DNA from: Oceanobacillus arenosus
GTDB taxonomy: Bacteria > Bacillota > Bacilli > Bacillales > Amphibacillaceae
Length of the DNA stretch: 64,000 nucleotides
Direction of reading: 5' to 3'
Assembly (NCBI RefSeq): GCF_003369575.1
Contig: NZ_PIOC01000017.1
Location: 310,001-374,000 of the forward strand
Part shown: one piece after another, positions 35,096-44,080 of the stretch
Layout: each line of letters begins with the position of its first letter
Position numbering within the stretch: position 1 is the stretch's first letter
Notes under the pieces: generated by a model
Seen by the model: the letters and a program-made list of their open reading frames with translations, nothing else
What the model was told of the DNA's origin: nothing
The model's database searches: none
Made by a program: the position numbers and the translations under genes

Positions 35096-35921
35096 AAGAA
35101 TTATTGGGTTTATCCTTTTTGTTGGCCTTATGATTTTGCTTGTTTTTTATATTACCAGCGAACATGAGGTTGAACCAATGGTCGCCGATTTTCCGAAGAT
35201 AATTGCTCATCGCGGTGCAAATGATCGGTTCAATGAGAGTACCATCAGTGCATATAAAATTGCGGCAGAAGATGGTGTCGATGCACTTGAAATTGATTTA
35301 CGGATGACAGCTGACGGCTCCTTAGTAGCGATGCATGATAAGACAATTGATCGAACGACGAATGGTACTGGTGAAGTCTCTAATTTTGATCTCAAGGAGA
35401 TAAAAGAAATTCCAACGGTTGATGTTTTTGGTAATCAATCAACTGTTGAAGAGATTCCGATGCTAAAAGAGATTCTCGATACGTTTAAGGACTCCGAATA
35501 TTATTATATTGAAACAAGATTAGTGAATGATCGATTAGTAATGGAAGTGCCCTTAGTTGAACTACTAAATAAATATGATTTAATTGCAAAAGACCTCGTT
35601 ACGATTCAGTCCTTTTCAGAGGAAAGTCTGGAAAAGATTCATGAACTGGCACCTGAAGTCCCATTAACCTTATTATTTGGGAAAGGCAAGTTCAGTTTGA
35701 AGGTAGCGAAATCGGTAGACTATCCGTTCATTGGGATGGAAGCATCGGATGTAACATTAAAGAATGTAAATGAATTGCATCGTCAAGGAAAAGAAGTCCA
35801 TGTGTTCTTTAATGATATGAAGTCAGAGAAAGCAGAGCAAGAAAGGGTTAAATTGCTTCATGTGGACGGATATTTCACGAATGATATTCGGTTTACGAAG
35901 CAATTACTATGGGAAGAATAG
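35073..35921 (+). CDS. Membrane-anchored glycerophosphodiester phosphodiesterase family protein
   Basis: About 282 residues. One N-terminal membrane helix (GFILFVGLMILLVFYIT) is followed by a GDPD domain: IIAHRGANDRFNESTISAY, ALEIDLRMTADGSLVAMHDK, and YYIETR. The usual PENT motif is NEST here, but the catalytic His/Arg, Glu/Asp and His are kept. The anchor places the domain outside the membrane, complementary to the cytoplasmic enzyme encoded upstream. The two genes overlap. The start is uncertain: I prefer GTG 35073; ATG 35028 would also fit but has no ribosome binding site. Confidence 0.8.
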   Translation: MKENHLFKRIIGFILFVGLMILLVFYITSEHEVEPMVADFPKIIAHRGANDRFNESTISAYKIAAEDGVDALEIDLRMTADGSLVAMHDKTIDRTTNGTGEVSNFDLKEIKEIPTVDVFGNQSTVEEIPMLKEILDTFKDSEYYYIETRLVNDRLVMEVPLVELLNKYDLIAKDLVTIQSFSEESLEKIHELAPEVPLTLLFGKGKFSLKVAKSVDYPFIGMEASDVTLKNVNELHRQGKEVHVFFNDMKSEKAEQERVKLLHVDGYFTNDIRFTKQLLWEE

Positions 35922-35937
35922 ATTGATTATATAATTG

Positions 35938-35972
35938 AGAACCTACATTATAAATAGATGTAGGTTCTTTTT
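35938..35972. terminator. Bidirectional terminator
   Basis: AGAACCTACAT pairs with ATGTAGGTTCT and a T run follows, between the convergent GDPD and aminopeptidase genes. Confidence 0.8.
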
Positions 35973-35994
35973 ACATATGGCTACTCAAGAAAAA

Positions 35995-37239
35995 TTAAAA
36001 TGCCCAGTCCCCATTACGGAAGAGTGGCATGATAGTTCCGTCTTGCCTAATTCCATCAATATCCATTTTGTCTGAGCCAATCATAAAGTCAACGTGAACA
36101 GTGGAAGTATTCATTCCATGCTCCTTTAATTCTTCTTGACTCATTTTCGTACCGCCTTTAATTGTTGTTGGATAGGCAGCACCAATTGCTAAATGGTTTG
36201 ATGCATTTTCATCAAATAATGTGTTAAAGAAAGTAATCCCAGATTGTGAAATTGGTGATGGGTCTGGCACAAGCGCAACCTCACCTAAACCTGTTGCACC
36301 CTCATTATCATGAACTAATTTTTTAATGGTTTCATCGCCTTTTTCAGCGGAAATATCAACAATTTTTCCATCTTTAAAGTGAACTTCGATGCCTTCAATA
36401 AGTGTACCAGCATAGCTAAGTGGCTTCGTGCTTTTTACAACACCATCCATCCGACGTGTATCTGGTGCGGTGAATACTTCTTCCGTCGGCATATTAGCAA
36501 TAAATTCTTCTCCTTTTGGATTATAGCTTTCAGCACTAGCCCAGATATGGTTTTTCGGAAGTCCTAATGTTAAATCTGTTCCGGGTGCTTTATAGTGTAA
36601 GGCATCGAATTGGATTTCGTTTAATGTTGCTGCTTTTTCATTTAATAATTTCTTATGCTCATCCCATGTTGCAATTGGGTCATTAGCATATACGCGGCTT
36701 GTTTTAAAAATCTGATCCCATAATGCATCCACTTGTTCCTCACTTGTTTCTAAGTCAGGGAAAACTGTTGCGGCCCATCCTGCACCAGCTGCAGCAGCAA
36801 CGGTCCATTTTAAATCATCGTTTTGAGTTGCAATTCTTGTTGCTTCAAAAGCTTTACCAGCTACATTTTGATATGTCGCAATCTTTGTTGGATCCACACC
36901 ATCGAGTAGACCTGGGTCACTAGAAATAATCGAAAGGCGACTTACGCGATGATTCAATACATGGTCTTCAGATTCCTCTATTTCATATTTAGGAATATCA
37001 GTTAATATCTCTGTAGACTGATTTAAGTAATGTTCTCTACCGATTTCATCGTCAGACCATTTCACGATAACCTTCTCCGCTTTTAGTGCATATGCTTCTT
37101 TTGTAATTAGTCGTGCTAACGGTGCTTGGTCAACGTTTATCGTCATTTTTACCCAATCACCGGGTTGAACGTTAATTCCTTTTGAAACTAATAATTTCGC
37201 ATATTTTTGTAAATTTTCTTCAAAGTTTGGTAGTGCCAT
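35995..37239 (-). CDS. ampS: M29-family leucyl aminopeptidase (AmpS/aminopeptidase T type)
   Basis: 414 residues, full length for family M29. N-terminal FEENLQKYAKLLVSKGINVQ is the family start, and the dimetal ligands are expected in EGIEVHFKDG, GLGEVALVPDPSPIS, TLFDENASNHLAIG, and STVHVDFMIGS, all present. It trims N-terminal residues from peptides in the cytoplasm. Start ATG at 37239 follows TAAAATT with a weak GGGGGT. Monocistronic. The upstream gap 37240-37471 shows no convincing gene. Confidence 0.9.
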   Translation of the reverse strand: MALPNFEENLQKYAKLLVSKGINVQPGDWVKMTINVDQAPLARLITKEAYALKAEKVIVKWSDDEIGREHYLNQSTEILTDIPKYEIEESEDHVLNHRVSRLSIISSDPGLLDGVDPTKIATYQNVAGKAFEATRIATQNDDLKWTVAAAAGAGWAATVFPDLETSEEQVDALWDQIFKTSRVYANDPIATWDEHKKLLNEKAATLNEIQFDALHYKAPGTDLTLGLPKNHIWASAESYNPKGEEFIANMPTEEVFTAPDTRRMDGVVKSTKPLSYAGTLIEGIEVHFKDGKIVDISAEKGDETIKKLVHDNEGATGLGEVALVPDPSPISQSGITFFNTLFDENASNHLAIGAAYPTTIKGGTKMSQEELKEHGMNTSTVHVDFMIGSDKMDIDGIRQDGTIMPLFRNGDWAF

Positions 37240-37471
37240 AATTTTACCCCCAATAGTTTATATTCGAATATGTTCTAGTATAGTTTACCAGAAATTCCAA
37301 TATGTAAACACTTTAGGAACTTCATGGTTATAGAATTCGACATTATTCGGCGAAATTCGAGGAGTGACAGGCACCCCCATACGAGCCAAATCATTTGAAT
37401 TCCTAATCCTATTAATGGTACGCTAAATTTATTGACGATAGGATAAATAATGAACAAAGGGGATGTTATTT

Positions 37472-38314
37472 ATGAGTAAATCGGTTGAAGAAATTACATT
37501 AAATGATGGAACATCACTGCCAGTTATTGGTCTTGGTACATATGGTCTTAACGGGAATGCAGGTGCAAGTGCAATAACGAGCGCAATTGATATCGGCTAT
37601 CGACTAATTGATACCGCATATAATTACGAAAATGAAGGAACGGTAGGGGAAGCAATTCGCCGCAGTACTGTTTCAAGAGAGGAATTGCGCATCACATCGA
37701 AATTACCTGGTCGCTATCATGAGTATGATAATGCGGTGACCAGGATTCAGGAATCATTATATCGTGCAAATCTAGATTACTATGATTTGTATCTAATTCA
37801 TTGGCCAAATCCGAAGCAGGATCATTATGTGGAAGCATGGCAAGCATTGATTGATGCAAAAAGATGGGGACTCGTTCGTTCAATCGGGGTTTGTAATTTC
37901 CTACCAGAACATTTGGAGCGATTAGAAAAGGAAACAGGCGTATTGCCGAGCATTAATCAAATTGAGTTACATCCATTTTTCAATCAAGAAGATCAAAGAA
38001 AATGGCATGAAGAACATAATGTAAAAACAGAGTCTTGGAGTCCACTTGCTCGAGCAAATGCTGTGTTACAAAATGAAACGCTACAACAAATTGCGAATGT
38101 CCATAATAAAACAATTTCACAAGTTATTTTACGTTGGCATCATCAGCTAGGATCAATACCTATTCCTAAGTCCGCATCGCCTGAGCGTCAGTTAGAGAAT
38201 ATATCGATTTTTGATTTTTCGCTAAGTGATAGGGAAATGAACTTAATAGCGGAACTTACTCGTCCAGATGGGCGTAATAAGAATCAAGATCCAGCTGAAT
38301 ATGAAGAGTTTTAA
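37472..38314 (+). CDS. Aldo/keto reductase (YtbE/YvgN-like)
   Basis: 280 residues. Catalytic Asp/Tyr in DTAYNYENEGTVGEAI (residues about 46-61), Lys in ITSKLPGRYH, His in YDLYLIHWPNP, and the C-terminal NADPH site IPIPKSASPERQLENISIFD are all present. It reduces aldehydes or ketones with NADPH. ATG 37472 follows AAAGGGG; three additional N-terminal codons in the longest frame lack support. Stand-alone gene with a terminator. Confidence 0.88.
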   Translation: MSKSVEEITLNDGTSLPVIGLGTYGLNGNAGASAITSAIDIGYRLIDTAYNYENEGTVGEAIRRSTVSREELRITSKLPGRYHEYDNAVTRIQESLYRANLDYYDLYLIHWPNPKQDHYVEAWQALIDAKRWGLVRSIGVCNFLPEHLERLEKETGVLPSINQIELHPFFNQEDQRKWHEEHNVKTESWSPLARANAVLQNETLQQIANVHNKTISQVILRWHHQLGSIPIPKSASPERQLENISIFDFSLSDREMNLIAELTRPDGRNKNQDPAEYEEF

Positions 38315-38395
38315 ATAGAACTGATCTAAGGCTGTCAACCAAGTTTGCTAGTTATGATAGTCTATGATGTTGATTTCAACAACTAAACGTATAAG

Positions 38396-38430
38396 AAGAG
38401 ATCTTGTCTTAAAGCACAAGATCTCTTAAT
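38396..38430 (+). terminator. Terminator after the aldo/keto reductase gene
   Basis: AAGAGATCTTGT pairs with ACAAGATCTCTT; the T run is short, so efficiency is uncertain. The 38431-38626 stretch shows no gene. Confidence 0.6.
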
Positions 38431-38626
38431 TATGGAATAAAATGGTGTGGAAAATAAATGAAAAGTTGTCTATTTTATTTGTCAATAAGGAATTGAAGTA
38501 TTGGAGGTTATAGGTTTCCTGAAATTAGCTTGGTATTCTCTGCTATTACCGATGATTATTGCTCTTGTAATGCACGATTTTTTTCTCATGTTGTACATTT
38601 TTATTTAATAAATAATTCATCGATTC

Positions 38627-38821
38627 CTACGTTTCTGTTAACTCGACACGCACTCCAACAACCTTTTTTCCTAATCTATCAAATTGTTGTCCAACCTGAA
38701 CAAAGCCATTATCCATCTTAGATTCAAGTTCTATTTTTATTTTATCCATCTTCTCATCGATATGCACAGCATGAAGTTTAAATGCATTTAATACTTCCTT
38801 CAAGATTGTAACTTGTTCCAT
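38627..38821 (-). CDS. Small coiled-coil protein (64 aa)
   Basis: 64 residues that form a heptad-like helix: EQVTILKEVLNAFKLHAVHI, then ESKMDNGFVQVGQQFDRLGKK. Such short helical proteins are common in Bacillaceae without known role; phage XhlA-like or Bdr-like repeats have the same flavour. ATG with GGACGTGAAGAAAT upstream. A broken paralogue lies at 25202-25453. Monocistronic. The flanking gap 38822-39020 holds no gene. Confidence 0.6.
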   Translation of the reverse strand: MEQVTILKEVLNAFKLHAVHIDEKMDKIKIELESKMDNGFVQVGQQFDRLGKKVVGVRVELTET

Positions 38822-39020
38822 ATTTCTTCACGTCCATTTTCTAATAGTATATCGTATATTCTAGTAATAGGAAAGAGGATGAGGGATGTTGAAAATTAAG
38901 TTATTGCGGTGAAGAATAAGATGTAATTCGTTAAGTATGGTAGAAAAAACGAATGAAATCCTCTTTTCAATTAAAAGGATGATTGAAATAATGATTTTTA
39001 GGTGATTAAACTAATGTAAA

Positions 39021-39057
39021 ATATCCACCTTAAGCTTCTTTGCTGTAAGGTGGATAT
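39021..39057 (-). terminator. Terminator after the aldehyde dehydrogenase gene
   Basis: ATATCCACCTTA (39021-39032) pairs with TAAGGTGGATAT (39046-39057); the minus strand continues TTTTAC. Confidence 0.75.
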
Positions 39058-39067
39058 TGATAAAAAT

Positions 39068-40564
39068 TTAGTCTAGATTAATCCATATACTCTTCGTTTC
39101 TGTATACATGTCAACAGATTCAGAACCGTGCTCTCTACCTAGACCGCTTTGCTTGTATCCGCCAAATGGAGATGCAGGGTCCATAATGTTATACGTATTT
39201 ACCCATACATTTCCAGTTCTCAGTCCATGTGCCACTTTGTGTGCCTTTCTAAGATCTGTTGTATTGACACCGCCACCTAAGCCATATTCGGATTGATTAG
39301 CTAATTTAATGGCTTCATCGATATCTTCAAAAGGTATGCCTGATACTACCGGACCAAATATTTCCTCCTGCGCAATTCGCATGCTATTATTCACATTTGC
39401 GACAACGGTTGGTTTAACATAATATCCACCAGCTAAATCATTGTCTGTTACATTTCCGCCAATTAATACCTCGGCACCTTCTTCTTGTCCAATATCTAAA
39501 TAATTTAAGACAGTTTCTTTCTGCTGTGCAGAAATAAGTGGTCCTAAATTGGTTGATTGATCAAAGCCATTACCAACCCGCAAGCTTTTCGTATATTCTG
39601 CTAGGTCACTCATGAAATTATCATATATTTTCTTTTCAACAAAGAGTCTTGAACCTGCTACACAGGCTTGACCAGAATTCGTATAAATCGCGTTTGCCGC
39701 ATTGGCAATTGCTAAATCATAGTCGGCATCTGCAAACACGATGTGTGCTGATTTACCACCTAATTCTAATGACACCTTTTTAATATTTCCTGCACCAGAT
39801 CTCATGATTTGTTTTCCAACTTCTGTTGATCCGGTAAATGCAATCTTATCTACATCTGGATGTTCCGTTAAAGCAGTACCTGCGACAGAACCAGAGCCTG
39901 TTACAATATTTACAACACCATCTGGGAATCCTGCTTCTTGGATTAGTTCACCAAGACGTAATGCCGTTAATGGTGTTAATGATGCTGGTTTCAAGATTAC
40001 GGTATTACCTGTTGCAAGTGGGGCAGATAGTTTCCAGGAAGCCATCATAATCGGAGCATTCCATGGTACGATTTGTCCACAAACACCAACAGGTTCTTTT
40101 CTAGTATAATTAAAGAAATTACCAGGTACAGAGACAGGTACCGTTTGCCCGGTAATTTTAGTTGCCCATCCAGCATAATATCGGAAATCCTCTGCAACAC
40201 TTGCTGAATAATGGATAGTTGAACTAACTGGTGCACCATTATCAAGCGTCTCAAGGTGTGCAAGTTCTTCCGCATTTTCTTCAACTAAGTCGGCGAACTT
40301 TAAGAGCAGGTTCGCTCTTTCTGTAGGCTTCATTTTCGGCCATGGACCTTCTTCAAATGCTTTCCTGGCTGCTGCAACAGCACGATTAATATCTTCTACG
40401 CCACCGTCTGGAACAGTAGTAAGAATCTCACCTGTTGCGGGATTTCTTGTTTCGATTGTTTTCCCTGAAACTGCGTCCACCCATTGCCCGTTGATATACA
40501 TTTTCTTAGGTTTGGAAATAAATTCAACAGCTTTCCGGTTTAACTCTATTAATGTTGTAGCCAT
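39068..40564 (-). CDS. dhaS: Aldehyde dehydrogenase (DhaS-like, NAD-dependent)
   Basis: 498 residues, full length for the ALDH1/2 group. Catalytic Glu in VSLELGGKSAH (about residue 270), catalytic Cys in NSGQACVAGSR (about residue 303), cofactor motif FTGSTEVGKQIM, and the proton-relay Asn in VPWNAPIMMASW. It oxidises aldehydes to acids in the cytoplasm. ATG follows GGGAGGAATTATC. The divergent TetR gene 169 bp away probably regulates it. The substrate is open; relatives take phenylacetaldehyde, betaine aldehyde or hydroxypropionaldehyde. Confidence 0.88.
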   Translation of the reverse strand: MATTLIELNRKAVEFISKPKKMYINGQWVDAVSGKTIETRNPATGEILTTVPDGGVEDINRAVAAARKAFEEGPWPKMKPTERANLLLKFADLVEENAEELAHLETLDNGAPVSSTIHYSASVAEDFRYYAGWATKITGQTVPVSVPGNFFNYTRKEPVGVCGQIVPWNAPIMMASWKLSAPLATGNTVILKPASLTPLTALRLGELIQEAGFPDGVVNIVTGSGSVAGTALTEHPDVDKIAFTGSTEVGKQIMRSGAGNIKKVSLELGGKSAHIVFADADYDLAIANAANAIYTNSGQACVAGSRLFVEKKIYDNFMSDLAEYTKSLRVGNGFDQSTNLGPLISAQQKETVLNYLDIGQEEGAEVLIGGNVTDNDLAGGYYVKPTVVANVNNSMRIAQEEIFGPVVSGIPFEDIDEAIKLANQSEYGLGGGVNTTDLRKAHKVAHGLRTGNVWVNTYNIMDPASPFGGYKQSGLGREHGSESVDMYTETKSIWINLD

Positions 40565-40625
40565 GATAATTCCTCCCTACATTTTAATGAATACGTTTTC
40601 AATAGTTGGTCATAATTGAGGTGAA

Positions 40626-40640
40626 ATAGTATTCGACTAT
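40626..40640. promoter_or_regulatory. Palindrome between the divergent dehydrogenase and TetR genes
   Basis: ATAGT-ATTCG-ACTAT is a perfect inverted repeat next to the promoter-like TATAGTATAAT and could be the TetR operator. Confidence 0.4.
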
Positions 40641-40733
40641 AGTATAATAGATGATAATGTATTTACGCAATATTATAATAATAGTAATTAGACGAAAGGG
40701 AAGAACTTGTATAATAAAATTTGGAGGGGTTGG

Positions 40734-41336
40734 ATGACTGATAAATATATGTATCTCGATAAAAGAGTCATGAAGACGAAACAAGAGCTTAAAGTGGCGA
40801 TTATCACGCTAATGCAACAGAAAAAATATAAAGATATTACAATCTCAGATGTTATTGCTATGGCAAAAATTAGCCGTGGGACTTTCTATAATCACTATCG
40901 TAGTAAAGAGGAGCTACTGCTCGAATTACTTGATGATGTTGTTCTAGATTTGGTGCAAGCATATCAGCAGCCCTACAAGAAATATAGAAGATTCACGTTA
41001 AATGATGTGCTTCCATCATCCGTGGAAATATTTGATCATGTTTATAAGCATTCAAACTTTTATACTACTATAATAAATTCTGATATATCGCCACATTTTC
41101 AGGCTAGATTGATAGATGTGCTAAATAAAATTGCATTACAGGATTATATCATCCGAAATAGGAAAATCAACAGTGAATTATATGCGGGTTATCAAGCATT
41201 TGTAATCACTGGAATGATCATTGAGTGGGTGAGAAGTGGCTATCGCTTCACACCTAGCTATATGGCTCAACAATTAATGGAGATTGTGAAATTGCCAGGA
41301 CACCAATCACTTGAGAGAATTAAAGGTGAAACATAG
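40734..41336 (+). CDS. TetR-family transcriptional regulator
   Basis: 200 residues. DNA-binding domain: KQELKVAIITLMQQKKYKDI then TISDVIAMAKISRGTFYNHYRS. The ligand domain is of the type found in TetR regulators with a TetR_C_33-like C-terminus (GMIIEWVRSGYRFTPSYMAQQL). ATG 40734 is chosen for TGGAGGGG six bases upstream; the longer frame from 40707 overlaps that site. Divergent placement suggests control of the dehydrogenase gene. Confidence 0.85.
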   Translation: MTDKYMYLDKRVMKTKQELKVAIITLMQQKKYKDITISDVIAMAKISRGTFYNHYRSKEELLLELLDDVVLDLVQAYQQPYKKYRRFTLNDVLPSSVEIFDHVYKHSNFYTTIINSDISPHFQARLIDVLNKIALQDYIIRNRKINSELYAGYQAFVITGMIIEWVRSGYRFTPSYMAQQLMEIVKLPGHQSLERIKGET

Positions 41337-41392
41337 TATTTTTCTAGTAAGGGCTATCACCTAGAAAAAGATTACAGCTCTTGCTTAACATT

Positions 41393-42211
41393 TTACTTTA
41401 CCGCTATCCGCATACGGTAATAAAATAGAATATCATGTTCCTTACCAGCAAATACGCGCTCAACTTGATTTCTGAATTTAGTAATTGAATCTTTTAAATC
41501 ATTAGCACCTAACTTCAAGGCAGTTTGTAGTGAACCTTGACTTAAAGCGATATTGCCATAACGATCCGCATCACATGTTTCCCAGTTATGAAACACAATT
41601 TCTTTTGCAAAAGAAAATAAACCTGATTTTCGAATTTGCAAAAGATGTTCTTCTTTATTCCATTTGTATGTTTGGTCTTCCTTAGTGGAAAGCTGCTCAA
41701 CAAGAACTTCTGCTTGAGAAATTAATCGTTTATAGCTTTCTTCGACCTCCTTATTAAAAGATGGTGGCCAGTCACAGTCATACGCAGCAAACACGCCACC
41801 TTTATTTAGTACACGAGCGAACTCACGAAGGGTTGCTTGCGGTTCCATCCAGTGAAAGGACTGGGAACAAGTGATAATGTCAATGGATTCTGATGTAAAA
41901 GGTAGTTTAGTGGATAGTGCTTTGACAAACTGGATGCTAGCCGGTTTCTCCTGGGCATTCCAATTAGCAATCGCTACTTCCAACATATCATCGTTCGGCT
42001 CTACTCCAATAATCTCATTGGCATTATTTAACCAAATGAATGAAGAGAGACCAGTCCCACAGCCAACATCAGCAACCCTTTGAGGAGCAGCTTGCAAATA
42101 GTTAGTCAAAATTTTTACTATGTCACTCGGGGGGATTGGTCGATTTTGATCATAAAGATTGCTGTATCCGAGGAACCGATTGATATTATTTGCTTCTGTG
42201 TGCTGATTCAT
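41393..42211 (-). CDS. Class I SAM-dependent methyltransferase
   Basis: 272 residues. SAM-binding motif I VADVGCGTGLSSF, acidic IIGVEPNDDMLEVAI, IDIITCSQSFHWMEPQATLR and LNKGGVFAAYDCDWPPSF fit the Methyltransf_11 group, related to trans-aconitate or YcgJ-type enzymes. The region after residue 160 has no recognised extra domain. Start taken as ATG 42211 with AGGAG ten bases before it; nine further codons upstream lack a ribosome binding site. Substrate unknown. Confidence 0.82.
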   Translation of the reverse strand: MNQHTEANNINRFLGYSNLYDQNRPIPPSDIVKILTNYLQAAPQRVADVGCGTGLSSFIWLNNANEIIGVEPNDDMLEVAIANWNAQEKPASIQFVKALSTKLPFTSESIDIITCSQSFHWMEPQATLREFARVLNKGGVFAAYDCDWPPSFNKEVEESYKRLISQAEVLVEQLSTKEDQTYKWNKEEHLLQIRKSGLFSFAKEIVFHNWETCDADRYGNIALSQGSLQTALKLGANDLKDSITKFRNQVERVFAGKEHDILFYYRMRIAVK

Positions 42212-42398
42212 ATGGGATTCACTCCTAGTCCGTCTCATTTTTCAAGAATAGTATAGCACAGATTTTTAGTTGAAATGATCATTGATTATTCTTATATTTT
42301 GTACGAAATAGACTTCACTATCATTTCCTTTTTACGATATTTCTTTCACCACATGTAATCTTAATAACAGTATTATTTAAAAAAATCTAAATTTTCAA

Positions 42399-42427
42399 TT
42401 GACATACTATTATATTTGTCTTACAAT
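42399..42427 (+). promoter_or_regulatory. Promoter with FadR-type operator for the Nramp-like gene
   Basis: TTGACA (42399-42404), 17-base spacer, TACAAT (42422-42427). TTGTCTTACAA (42416-42426) overlaps the -10 box and fits the GntR/FadR consensus TNGTNNNACNA. The same arrangement recurs at 45186-45214. The GntR gene at 49209 is the likely regulator. The leader to the TTG start is about 240 bases and holds a possible 20-codon frame (42477-42539). Confidence 0.75.
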
Positions 42428-42671
42428 AAAATAAATGATGGATTGCTGATCCATATTTATAAAAAATGGAGGGAGATTGAATTTTTTTACAACAGGCGTT
42501 TTCCTACAAAGAGAATTTGTTCTAATTCATACTGTGTAAAGTACCAACTAGTTTAAACAACTTAGATGCTCGATCTTCTTAAACATTCGTATCAAATTGC
42601 TGCAGAGGAAAAGCAGATTTTTATTACAGCTTTATGAAAGCGGATACAAATAAATGGGCGGAGGGAGATTT

Positions 42672-43988
42672 TTGGAAAATAAATCTAAAGTTATTGAAAC
42701 TACAGATGCAAATTATGAATCTGGACAGGCTGGGCAAACTTTTATCGGGAAAATTAAATATGCCTTAGGACCGGGAATTCTAGCAATTTTAACTTGGTTG
42801 GGGGCAGGAGACTTGGTAACTTCTGCTGTTGCAGGAGCTGATTATGGTTACGGCTTAATGTGGATTCTTGCCATGTCATTATTGCTTCGGTTTCTGATTG
42901 TGAATGTAATGTCAAGATTCCAGTTAGCAAATACAAAAGGATTAACGATTCTTGAAGGGTATGGCCGCATCCATCCAATATTTGGTTACTTCCTATTTAT
43001 TTATGCATTAATTATGGGGCATTTATTTAATTCCTACATGATAAGTGGAGCAGGGGAAATAATTTCGACGTTACTCGGGATTAATCAACCATTTATTGGT
43101 TCAATGATTGTTGTAGGATTAGTATTCTTACTAGTAGGTAGAAATATTTATAATACCATTGAAGGGGTTATGAAGATTTTTCTAGCATTACTTACGCTAG
43201 CATTTGTGTTTCTTGCCTTGAGTACATCACCCGACTACGGGCAAATTATCAGTGGAACAATTGGCTTCAAAATTCCCGCTGATGAGGGAGGATATGGTGC
43301 CCTATTAGTTGCAGTCTCAATTATTGGCGCTGTTGCCGGATCCATCTCTAACTTTGTACATCCATATTTCCTAAAAGAAAAAGGCTGGACAACCCCAGGT
43401 CATTTAAAACTACAACGAAATGATCTTCTGTTTTCGATCATAGTCTGTATCGTTATTAATCTAGCTATTTGGATCGTTGGTGCGGAAATACTAAGACCAA
43501 ATGGAATTCGGATAGAATCTATTGACGATTTGGCGCAAGCATTACAACTGACATTAGGAAGAACTGGTTGGCTGATCTTTTATCTTGGTACGTTTGCGAT
43601 ATTATTCGCGAGTATTGTTGGGAAATCGACAGGCTACCCTCGGTTAGTTACAGATGCATTCTATGTTATAAATAAAAAACGCCGTGATAAATATGATGGA
43701 GATTATAATAAGGACCCGATGTCAAAATGGGTAATGATCTTTGTATTATTTATGCCAATCGTTTGGTCGATACCCGGTATGCCTGGCTTTATTAGTTTGA
43801 CAATCGGCGTAAATGCTCTAAATATTATCGGATTCCCTGTTATTGCGATTGGTTTATTAATCATTTCTAACCGTAAAGACTTGATGGGTAAATATAGAAA
43901 TAGCTGGTTTGAGAATGTCTGCCTTGTTTTGGCAACTGTATTGGCGATTTGGTCAGCTTACGAATTAGCAATCAGTTATATATTATAG
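42672..43988 (+). CDS. Divergent Nramp-family transporter of the glucarate cluster
   Basis: 438 residues, about eleven membrane helices. The N-terminal helix GPGILAILTWLGAGDLVTSA aligns with Nramp helix 1, but the metal motif DPGN reads GAGD, and the helix 6 MPH motif is FVHP. Key metal-coordinating residues of true Mn/Fe Nramp carriers are thus lost, so substrate may differ. It shares a promoter/operator with the dehydratase operon, hinting at import of an organic acid or a supporting ion. TTG 42672 is chosen because GGAGGGAG ends just before it; an ATG at 42654 precedes that site. Substrate is inference. Confidence 0.75.
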   Translation: MENKSKVIETTDANYESGQAGQTFIGKIKYALGPGILAILTWLGAGDLVTSAVAGADYGYGLMWILAMSLLLRFLIVNVMSRFQLANTKGLTILEGYGRIHPIFGYFLFIYALIMGHLFNSYMISGAGEIISTLLGINQPFIGSMIVVGLVFLLVGRNIYNTIEGVMKIFLALLTLAFVFLALSTSPDYGQIISGTIGFKIPADEGGYGALLVAVSIIGAVAGSISNFVHPYFLKEKGWTTPGHLKLQRNDLLFSIIVCIVINLAIWIVGAEILRPNGIRIESIDDLAQALQLTLGRTGWLIFYLGTFAILFASIVGKSTGYPRLVTDAFYVINKKRRDKYDGDYNKDPMSKWVMIFVLFMPIVWSIPGMPGFISLTIGVNALNIIGFPVIAIGLLIISNRKDLMGKYRNSWFENVCLVLATVLAIWSAYELAISYIL

Positions 43989-44080
43989 TAGTTTAAAATA
44001 ATTGGTAATGAAGGATAGAATCATTGTTCGATCATGCTATGATTAAAATAAGTTGTAATAAATGATAAGAAGAGGGGTAT

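Noticed and set aside
37275-37457. Minus-strand frame of 60 codons between ampS and the aldo/keto reductase gene
   Set aside because: No ribosome binding site, no family pattern and unusual composition; the stretch looks like ordinary intergenic DNA.
38322-38360. Possible fifth copy of the 54-bp repeat
   Set aside because: Only the left half is recognisable, so it is mentioned but not listed as a feature.
41339-41369. TTTTTCTAG/CTAGAAAAA inverted repeat after the TetR gene at 40734
   Set aside because: No T run after the stem and mostly A-T pairs; not called as a terminator.
42240-42671. Known riboswitch (for example a Mn or Mg sensor) before the Nramp-like gene
   Set aside because: I saw none of the conserved blocks of yybP-ykoY or M-box RNAs.
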